From Exophiala sp. HKRS030 (taxonomy: Eukaryota; Ascomycota; Eurotiomycetes; Chaetothyriales; Herpotrichiellaceae): DNA of 64,000 nucleotides. Within the stretch, counting starts at the first letter, position 1. The number at the start of each line of letters is the position of its first letter. Positions 56,490 to 64,000 of the stretch are shown piece after piece. The translations under genes and the position numbers were made by a program. The stretch spans positions 434,001 through 498,000 of the forward strand of contig JAHWDD010000014.1 of the NCBI GenBank assembly GCA_023897205.1, in the 5' to 3' direction. The notes beneath the pieces are model-generated. The model made no database searches. It worked only from the letters and a program-made list of their open reading frames with translations, and was not told the DNA's origin.

Positions 56490-57008
56490 CTTGAGTAATT
56501 ATGGCCAGCGAGTAAAGAACAGTAATTGAAACGTAGAAAAAGTCTGCATATGCCTTCCAACAGGAGCGTAGGCATTTTTATTAGCGATCCCTGTAGACAA
56601 CAAATCCTCTTATGATTCGGGCCGGTCGGTGGCACGTGTCTGATGGGTGCCTTCATTGTAGCTCTGCCTTCTTCACCTGGTGTACTGTGGACTTCTCTCC
56701 TAGACGGCCGACGCCTCCTCACACATGAGTCTTTATCCCCATGCAAATGATTGGTGGAGTATTGGACAGGCAGCATAATGACTCTCGTCCTGTGACAGTC
56801 ATACGCCTTAGCATCAGAGATAAGCTGGATAGTACGAGTACGGAAGTACAATATTCGGGTTCATTCTCTTCATAGGAGTAGATACCAGTAGGCTTCGGTA
56901 CTCAATAGCTGCTGATTATCTACCTACATGCTCCTTGCTTCTGACTTTTACTGCCTACAAAGAACTCTGATTCCAGACCCTAGCTTTCTCACGCAACGAA
57001 GTACCGGT
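56490..57008. promoter_or_regulatory. O-methyltransferase promoter and MFS 3' flank
   Basis: 519 bp with no gene; carries the full motif at 56618-56629. A minus-strand open frame at 56474-56851 lacks motifs and overlaps this promoter. Confidence 0.5.
56618..56629 (+). promoter_or_regulatory. Cluster promoter motif CGGNCCGNTCGG (site 6)
   Basis: CGGGCCGGTCGG, 129 bp upstream of the O-methyltransferase ATG. Confidence 0.65.
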
Positions 57009-58811
57009 TTAGATCTTTAACGGTCTTTCGGCATCAACGGGGCTATGAGCTAAGTTGGAGTCATCCCCGTCGTCCTCCTTCGCTAGAGTTTGCGCCGCGG
57101 TGAGTTCAGGATTTCTGAAGCACAAGGCAAATCCAACCAACGGAATGCAGAGGCACAAGCCCGTGACACACAGCAGCAGCTGAACGTGGCGATAACTGCT
57201 ATTGATGGCCTCCCTGATGGGTGTTCCGACGGGATAATGGCCCGCGACGGCAAACGGATTAGCGTAGATCAATCGCGGGAGTGTGGCATTCGACTGAAAC
57301 GACAACTTCTCCTCCAAGGTTGAAGGCAGGACCTGCGACCAAATGGCTCCTGACACACTAGCACCGAGCGCGTGACCAATACTGTGAGATGCAAGGAAGA
57401 CACCGGTCATTATCGCCATTTGTTCATGCTTCAGCGCGACCTGAAGGGAAGACAGTGCGGCGTATGGAAACATGCCACCTCCAATACCCAGGAGGACTTC
57501 CGCGCCGATGACACCCGACCGAGAGGACGAGGATGAGTCGCCGCGGTATCTGATCAGCAGCCCGAACGCAACCATGTACAACACCGTTCCTGCCACCACA
57601 AGATACTTCATGTGTCGTGACCTGTAGACAAACAGGCCACAAAACGGCCCAACCACAAAGGACGTGAAGAGGTAGAGACTTGTGATTCGAGTGGCTGCTT
57701 TGACGGAAAAGCTGAATGCAATCACCAGAAGTGTGTATAGGTAGTTTCCCTGCAATGCGTAGGCAAAGTTGGTAGTGATGGACAGCGCAATTGGACTCCA
57801 GACCCCTCGGTCTTTCAGATCCTGGAGCCGCACGAGTGGTTGAGGTGCCCGACGCTCCCAAAGCACAAACAGTGGAATGCAGACAAACCCGACAACCAGC
57901 GGCGCAATCACGTGCGCCGTCTTCCAGGTTGTCTTGATGCCGCCAGCGATGGTGAACGGGGTAAGTATCAGAGCGATGATGGCGATAAGAAGCAAAAGTC
58001 CGATGGTGTCGAGTCGCCAGAATGTCTCCACAAGGGAGAGACGCTTGGCGTTGGACCGCTGAGAAGAGATGCGTTGTGCCCGCCGGTCTAGGAAGAGCAG
58101 GGCGCCGACCAGTGGTGCCACGCAGATGGTGATGATGATGCACCACATACCGATACCCCACTGCCACGTGGTATCTTTGAGGACGGTCGATGTGATGTTG
58201 CCCGAGACCCAAGTGGTGATGGCAAAGTGAAGGTTGGGAATGTACACGGCAAACAGGCGAAGCCGGGTCGATGTGAGATCTCCGATCAAGACCGTCACCA
58301 TGGTCTGCAGGCTTGTCATTCCGACTTGCCAGATGACGGCTCCGGCCGCGTAGCTGTCCACACCCGTCGACGTCGCCTCGACGATGCTGCCGACCAGGTA
58401 GAAGACGATGGCCAGTCCAATGACCTCGACACGGCCAAAGCCGTCTGCCAGCCGAGCCGATGTAAACTGAGCGCCGGCAGCGAAGACGGTGCGCAGAACA
58501 TTAACAGTCGCCAGCAAGGAATGCTTCTGGTAGCTGGCGGTGGCATACGTGGTGTAGACATTTCTGACGGTCGCGTCCAACCCGTAGGCATAGCCTACGA
58601 GGAATATGCAGACCAGAATGGCCGTGAGGCTGGTTGTGGTAAGGCTGTTGTATATCGCCTCGATTCGGAGAACCCCGATCGACTTGTGCCCTGTTGGCAG
58701 TCCTGTCGTGTCTGCATTTCCGGAGAGTTTGTCTGGCGCTGCCACTAGGGACGGGCTCACAGTAGCTGTTTCTTTGGCTTGACCAAAATTCTCCCCATTT
58801 GTAGAGGACAT
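57009..58811 (-). CDS. Siderophore-iron-transporter-type MFS protein (SIT/ARN family)
   Basis: Single exon; 600 residues from the ATG at 58811 (MSSTNGENFG). An in-frame ATG at 58925 would add 38 residues including a hydrophobic stretch foreign to the family, so I prefer the internal start. Fourteen or so TM segments; the family-typical start IFLVGYAYGLDATVRNVYTTYATASYQKH, LADGFGRVEVIGLAIVFY (motif A), WGIGMWCII, WERRAPQPLVRLQDLKDRGVW and the long extracellular loop before the last TM. Members import ferric siderophores by proton symport. Its place between the GliM-like and GliF-like genes may mean co-inheritance, or a role in metal balance or export; I see no cluster motif upstream of it. Confidence 0.85.
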   Translation of the reverse strand: MSSTNGENFGQAKETATVSPSLVAAPDKLSGNADTTGLPTGHKSIGVLRIEAIYNSLTTTSLTAILVCIFLVGYAYGLDATVRNVYTTYATASYQKHSLLATVNVLRTVFAAGAQFTSARLADGFGRVEVIGLAIVFYLVGSIVEATSTGVDSYAAGAVIWQVGMTSLQTMVTVLIGDLTSTRLRLFAVYIPNLHFAITTWVSGNITSTVLKDTTWQWGIGMWCIIITICVAPLVGALLFLDRRAQRISSQRSNAKRLSLVETFWRLDTIGLLLLIAIIALILTPFTIAGGIKTTWKTAHVIAPLVVGFVCIPLFVLWERRAPQPLVRLQDLKDRGVWSPIALSITTNFAYALQGNYLYTLLVIAFSFSVKAATRITSLYLFTSFVVGPFCGLFVYRSRHMKYLVVAGTVLYMVAFGLLIRYRGDSSSSSRSGVIGAEVLLGIGGGMFPYAALSSLQVALKHEQMAIMTGVFLASHSIGHALGASVSGAIWSQVLPSTLEEKLSFQSNATLPRLIYANPFAVAGHYPVGTPIREAINSSYRHVQLLLCVTGLCLCIPLVGFALCFRNPELTAAQTLAKEDDGDDSNLAHSPVDAERPLKI

Positions 58812-59620
58812 GGTGAAGGAGGAGACTTTTGAGGGAGCAGGCTGACTAGGGATTGCTAACAACAGAACTGAAAGAAGTTTCCTAAGTATCAATGATTGTC
58901 CACAGCATTGGACCTCGCTACTCATTCACCCGCCTATATATATACTGTCTACGCGTACTTAGCTACAGTAGATCCGGGTGGCAATTTCTGCTTTGCATTC
59001 GACGAGCGGAAGTGCAAATGAGATGCTGTTCTCATTTGCTGAATCCCTCGGCTATCTGCTGAGAAGGTTAAAGTTCTGTTTGTTATCGTGTGGGCCGAGT
59101 TCAAATATAATTGAGGACCTTGAAGAGCCAAGACTCCGCCCACGCTCTTTCATTCAGCTACATGTACTCTCAGCCCCTGGCCGGTCCGCAAAAGGAAATG
59201 CAAAAGCTTCACCCGGTTGTGATTCCTTGTCCTCAGCACGAGGAATACCCGTCTTCCGCACATGCTGTACGGGTAAAGCGTGTTGCCAATCGGCTGTACT
59301 CCGTTCTTGCCCGGTGGACTACCATCCTTCCAATGACCACCCAAGGGTTCATATCCGTTTTCCAACTTCGACGCTCAGGAGCGAATAAAGTGGATCAAGC
59401 AAAGCGTCTTCCGTGCTCGTGTTGTGCTGCATGTTCGTTAGTTTCACATGGCATAGCTCGTGACCGGGGGATCTGCAGTCCTTGTTTCGAAGAAGCGAGG
59501 AAATGGGGCACGACTATCGCTTTCTATTATATGCGGATTGGATGTGATAAGCGACAAGAACGGCATCGATCCTTCTTGGCACGTTCTGACTTCGACCCGC
59601 AGTATCTCTTAGTAAATTAC
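58812..59620. other. Intergenic region, no gene
   Basis: Promoter of the SIT-type transporter and 3' flank of the next P450. Plus-strand open frames here (58.98-59.64 kb) show no motif. No copy of the cluster motif noticed. Confidence 0.5.
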
Positions 59621-61303
59621 TCAGAGATGTTCAAATTCTAGTTGGACCTTGGGTTGAGAAATCCAGACCCCTCGGTCCCTCTCCCAAGACTCAGCCTCGG
59701 GCGCCGACAGATGCAGACTAAATTTGCTGATCACTGTCACCGTTACCATTCGCAGAATGAACTCGGCAATATACTTTCCCAGGCACTGTCGAGGCCCGAA
59801 TCCGAAGCGCCAGTAGCGGTAGCGTATGTCTGAGCGTGGGATGCCGAAGAATCGCTCAGGTCTGTAGGAATGCCGATCCTCGCCCCAATAGTCTTGTCGA
59901 ATGTTGAGTGCCAACGTATCTACTACAAAATTTGTCTTTGCTGAGATGGTATAGCCGTCTATGTCACGATCTGTCGGCGAAGCTTGAGGAACCGTAAATG
60001 CAGCCAATGGACGGAGCCGAGACGACTCCAAGATACATGCAGCGAGGAGCGTTGTCGAGCTCTGGATGTATTCGTTCCCCTCGTCGGACAAGCCAGAAGC
60101 AGTAATTCCGTCCCGACCCGACTTTGTTCTTGTGGCGATTTCCTCCCTGAGTTTGCTCTGGGCACTAGGGTTGTCCGCCAAATGGACGAGATGCCAGGAC
60201 AAGGCACCCATGGTGACGTCCAAGTTTGCAAACAGCATCTCGTCAAGAGTCTGATGGCAATGATCCCAGTTTATCGCTCCTCTCCTGGCTGCTTCGAAGA
60301 GTTTCACCACCACTGCCTCAGAGTAGCCCTCCGTGACAGCGCGTTCGTATGCTTCTGCATTGAACCTGGCCCATTGCAGCTGGAAAGATCGCAAAGTGCG
60401 ATTTGCTTCCGTTGGCAGGTACTTGGACAGGTTGAAACGAGAAATGCCTCCACCAATTACATGCTGGAACAGCTTCTCGCGCTCCGGGCCAATGGAAAAT
60501 AGCTCAGCTTCCATCTCGGGCGAGACATTTCCATATAGTATATCAGCGACGATCAGGAACGGAAGGAATTTGAAGTCGTTGACTGGGTCCACTGTCAGTC
60601 TGTCTTTATGACCCTTATCCATGAAAAGCCTTTGTCGGAACCACTCCTCAGTCCTCTGTTGAATCCGGAGTAAGTAGCGGCCGGATTGGCTGTAGGTGAA
60701 GGATGGCTCGAGGAGCTCCCGCAGCGTGGCATATTCCTTTCCGCTTACTAGGCCTAGGCATTTTCCCAGTACTTGACTCATCAAATAACCCGAGTCGTTG
60801 TTATGAGCCTTAAGATGCTTGTCTGAGTCTTGGAAGGCAGCTTTGATGTGCTGGGGTTTGGATACCACTCTAGGGGCTGAGGGTCAGCCTGGGTCGGTAG
60901 CACACCGCATGACTTGAACTTACATCTCGGGATTGGTGCCGGCCCAGATCCTATAGCAGCCTCCCAACTCAGTACCCCACGACTCGCTGTTTTCCATGCC
61001 ATCGAGAAATTTGGCAACGTCTCCCTGTCCATTAGGCCATTTCCAAGGACAGCTTGGAATCTGTCTGCCCGTCTGCCGGTGGGTTATTGCATTTCGGCGA
61101 GTAAGGAAAAACTGAAATGCAGAAGCAAGTTAGATCACATAAGATGTACCCCTTACGGAAGCCCTTACGTTAAAGATGACCGAGACGCAAGTAGCCACCG
61201 TGCTTGTTAACGGGCTATGGAGCTGAGAGGGTGATTGGAAAAGATACGCCCTACAAAGGAAGACGGCGACAGCAGCCAACGCGAAGAACCAATAGGACAA
61301 CAT
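59621..61303 (-). CDS. Cytochrome P450 (GliF-like)
   Basis: Exons 61169-61303, 60924-61111, 59621-60869; introns of 57 and 54 bp; 523 residues. N-terminal anchor YWFFALAAVAVFLCRAYLF. SKPQHIKAAFQDSDKHLKAHNNDSGYLMSQVLGKCLGLVSG is strongly conserved in the GliF/AtaF-type P450s, FANLDVTMGALSW covers the I-helix (D-V-T), ILESSRLRPLA gives ExxR, YRPERF the PERF motif and FGFGPRQCLGKYIAEF the haem loop. GliF-type P450s act on the aryl ring or later steps of ETP assembly. A full cluster motif lies 152 bp upstream. Confidence 0.9.
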
Positions 61304-61454
61304 CTTTGTTCGCAGCAGACTCAAGCAAAGGGTCGAGTCGATCGTGGAAGCAGCATTTTCATGTCTACTCTACGCAGACGGAGAGGACACCGACTTCCTC
61401 TCATGTTCATCGTGCTCATCGCGTACTGGTGCGTTGTAAATGAGAGATCTCTGG

Positions 61455-61466
61455 CCGACCGGCCCG
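61455..61466 (-). promoter_or_regulatory. Cluster promoter motif CGGNCCGNTCGG (site 7)
   Basis: CGGGCCGGTCGG on the minus strand, 152 bp upstream of the GliF-like P450 ATG; identical to site 6. Confidence 0.65.
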
Positions 61467-62125
61467 ATCTAGAGGTACATGAATCTCTTTTTTGGGGGCC
61501 TCTGCGATGGCGGCTTAAGTTATAGCAGTGGCACGTTTGCGCCGCGAGGCAGATGCTAGGTTTAATTGCCTGCGCGGCATTGGTGCACGCTCCACAACGA
61601 CAACAGGTGCAGTTCGTGGGAGGTTCTTCAGTTGGAAACAAAACAGACTCTAAATGCCATCAACTTTTCAAGGACGGTGTCGATCAGCGGAGGAGCGACA
61701 GGCTGATTGGTTGATCCGAGTGATATGAGGACCTTTAACATGCCAAGATGCCGGTAGGATCAGGACAAATCAAGGTCCTGTTTCACGATATTTCTCGATT
61801 GTATAGGATTGTGCTGATGGCTAGAGAATGGAGCATGGGCAACTCAACCTCTCAGTGCACAGCAGTCAATGGTTAGCAAAGAGGGTCTAACTGCCTACTT
61901 CGCTCCATGACTCCGCTTCGCAGCATCAGCATTGAGCCTAGAGCTCCTTTTACATAGCCTGCCCGCTTCAATGTGGTCTTAGACAGGATCTGGTATGTAC
62001 GAGAGACGTGTAGATCGGACAGGTACTTCTACCTAAGCGTGCCCCCCAGATCCTGGGATGCCGCCGGAGTCTACTTGGGAACAATTCTATGTATCCTTTG
62101 AAAAATTCCAAGTAAGAGCTGATGT

Positions 62126-62133
62126 CGGTCCGC
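62126..62133 (+). promoter_or_regulatory. Partial cluster motif upstream of the regulator gene
   Basis: CGGTCCGC, 38 bp upstream of the regulator ATG; matches the first eight positions only. Confidence 0.35.
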
Positions 62134-62170
62134 GTGTAAGATTGCTGACACCGCTCCCCGGACTCTCGAA

Positions 62171-63617
62171 ATGGATCCTCCAAGGCAGCCTGCCCGCCTT
62201 CGAGCCGCGTGCAACAGCTGCCATGCCGCCAAGGCAAGTTTCAGCCTCCAGTCCGCTCTGTTTGAGAAGTGAATGGCGCAATTCTGACGTGGAATTTCGC
62301 TAGGTCCGGTGCAGCGGAGAGAAGACGGGGTGCAAAAGGTGTCGTGAGCTTGGATGCGAGTGCGTCTATGTCGAGTCCATGGTGGGCAGAACCCGAGGAC
62401 GACATGCCCGGGATGCTGCTCGTGTCGATGCTTCACGCCGAAAGAACAGCTGCTCACAGGCACCCTCTCCAAGCGCAGCTAATGTGCTTGCGAGCAGACC
62501 TGTACCTCAAGCTCAGCAGCCTTGTCAAGACAATCTACAGTGGTCGTCCATACCTACGCTCCCGGAAGGGCGATCATCCGTTTGTAGTGACATTGACTTT
62601 AGCTCCCACGACTCCTTTTCCGAACGACCTCCCGGCGAAAGCTACTACAATGCCGACCTGTTTTCGGAATTGCTGGATGACACATCTTTGGAATTCTTCA
62701 ATGACCAGGGCCACCATACTACTCCCTACCTGCCAAACCACACGCCAAAAGGGGATGTGATTGAGGCTGTGCGTACAAGCACTGCAGCAGAGACACCAAA
62801 CCGGCACGATGCTCCGGTACCGCCACCACCACCGCAGCCCAACAAGGTGTCTGATTCTGTCGGCCTGGGAGAAGGCTTGAGCTCGCGGAGTCCAAACCAG
62901 AACATCCCCTTGTCACAACAGCCAAGGGTCACGAACAACCAAGACGCCCATGCAACGAGCTGGAAAGATATTGGCGCTTTTATGAAACCCATACAATGCT
63001 CCATTCCCTGCAGCTCACCGAGTGCACGATCCCAGAACATCATGACGTGCGCGAGCATTCTCAGCAGCCTGGAAGAGGTGTGTGAGTGCGTGTACGCCCT
63101 CGACGAGGCCCTTCGAATCAACAAGGAATCCATGAACCAAATCGGTCAATTGATAGGGAGTCCGTGCTGTCGTGAGTCTCCTAGCAGCATGGTGATCCTG
63201 GTCCAAGGACTACTTCAGATAGTTGACATGTTGGAGCGAAGTTGCACAGACGTTTATCCGGGCTTGAAAGAAGCTTCTGCTCGACGTTGGAACACTGATG
63301 GTCTTAAGAGACCGCCGAATCATCATCATTTCGGGGCGCGAACGATAAGCACTGGATTCCGAACTGCTCAGGCTGCGGCGCTTCCAGGCGTCGGGTTTGG
63401 TTGTTTCAATCTCGACCCGGAGGAGCAGCAACTGATTCAGGTGACGATCATTTCACGAGAATTGTGCCGGACGCTCGAGGTGATTAGAAGCCTGGCGGTA
63501 CCTTTGGCCAACTTTGTCCGAGAGGGCAGAAAGGATATGGAAGTCACCCGCCAGGTCCTTGGAGATCTAGAACATAGAATAGCTCAGATTGAGCTTTACA
63601 TCAACTGTGGCAAGTAA
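62171..63617 (+). CDS. Zn(II)2Cys6 transcription factor, cluster regulator (GliZ-like role)
   Basis: Exons 62171-62233 and 62304-63617; 458 residues. The zinc cluster is C14-x2-C17-x6-C24-x6-C31-x2-C34-x6-C41 (CNSCHAAK joined to VRCSGEKTGCKRCRELGCEC), complete only after splicing out a 70-bp intron whose donor is GC (AAG|GCAAGT), a GC-AG intron. A long Ser/Pro/Gln-rich linker follows, then a C-terminal region (NIMTCASILSSLEEVCECVYALDE ... LEVIRSLAVPLANF ... DLEHRIAQIELYI) like the AflR-type regulatory domain of fungal pathway regulators. It sits at the right end of the cluster and probably binds the CGG-triplet motif found in the cluster promoters (inference). Confidence 0.92.
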
Positions 63618-64000
63618 ATAGATAGAGCTACCAACGACAAAAAAGATACCGATGCTATAGATGATATAACTGGAGTAGATGAGGAAGCACCAGCTGCACC
63701 CACGGATAGCATTCAATCGGACAGTATGGACAGAGCACTCGGAACCTCGTGACTAAAGCAAAGCCTTCCAATAAGCCTAGTCAATCGCACTTGTGATGGT
63801 CCTGCATCCTGTGCGGGCGCCTCCGTTGCCTTGTCTATTCTCAGCAGCTTTTGTTTGGTGATTGCTAATAAATCTGGATAGTATCTATACTACTCGTAAA
63901 GAATGCGACACCACTTAGTGCGGAAGCTGGTGTCTACCTAATGAGTGATGATTTGTCTTTTATTGGTAACGGCCGAACTCCATCACTCTGTTACCCTCCT
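63618..64000. other. 3' flank of the regulator gene, nothing recognised
   Basis: Normal composition up to the window end; no open frame with a known motif. Confidence 0.5.

Larger units (their letters stand above)
61304..62170. promoter_or_regulatory. Divergent promoter region, P450 / Zn2Cys6 regulator
   Basis: 867 bp between divergent ATGs with no gene seen. Holds the full motif at 61455-61466 and a core motif CGGTCCGC at 62126-62133, about 40 bp before the regulator ATG (possible autoregulation). Confidence 0.5.

Noticed and set aside
57424..58212. Long second-frame open reading on the SIT transporter (262 codons)
   Set aside because: Same strand, different frame of a confidently assigned gene; no motif, codon pattern is that of a shadow.
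58227..58748. Plus-strand open frame of 173 codons
   Set aside because: Antisense to the transporter, charged and motif-free.
59111..59641. Plus-strand open frame of 176 codons
   Set aside because: Starts in a promoter region and lacks any family pattern.

Overview
The window comes from a filamentous ascomycete (Pezizomycotina). Genes are split by many 46-100 bp GT-AG introns, and islands of ordinary base composition alternate with long AT-rich, TA-rich, stop-filled blocks that look like repeats destroyed by repeat-induced point mutation (RIP).

Layout: 1-3.2 kb holds the 3' end of a CYP52-like P450 and an amino-acid/choline-type permease. 4.1-7.1 kb, 12.4-19.4 kb and roughly 30.3-33.8 kb are RIP-degraded mobile DNA: three copies of one Fot1/pogo-like transposon, a hAT relic, a Tc1/mariner-like relic with its inverted repeats, and two LTRs of a Ty1/copia element, one still followed by its primer-binding site and the start of gag. 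The remaining islands (7.8-10.3 kb, 19.6-29.2 kb and 35.2-63.6 kb) carry a biosynthetic gene cluster.

The cluster has almost every enzyme class expected for an epipolythiodioxopiperazine (ETP, gliotoxin-type) metabolite: a diketopiperazine NRPS (T-C-A-T-C), five P450s, a glutathione S-transferase (GliG-like), a gamma-glutamylcyclotransferase (GliK-like), a membrane-type dipeptidase (GliJ-like), a PLP C-S lyase (GliI-like), a dithiol oxidase (GliT-like), N- and O-methyltransferases (GliN- and GliM-like), an AtaL/DUF1857 protein, an MFS exporter (GliA-like) and a Zn2Cys6 regulator. By homology the order of action is: NRPS makes the cyclo-dipeptide, a P450 activates it, the GST adds glutathione, GliK/GliJ/GliI homologues trim the adducts to dithiols, and the GliT homologue closes or protects the disulfide.

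Two things set it apart. It also encodes a CoA-based side pathway (two paralogous acyl/aryl-CoA ligases, an enoyl-CoA hydratase and a hotdog thioesterase), which suggests an acyl or aryl group on or beside the ETP core, as in emestrin-type compounds (inference). In addition, a 12-bp motif CGGNCCGNTCGG lies at seven places, all in promoters of cluster genes, with 7-9 bp core versions upstream of four more; it is a strong candidate binding site for the cluster's Zn2Cys6 protein. A siderophore-type MFS transporter lies inside the right part of the cluster.

Exon boundaries were placed by eye from splice signals, reading frame and family conservation. Every multi-exon model given adds up to a whole number of codons.
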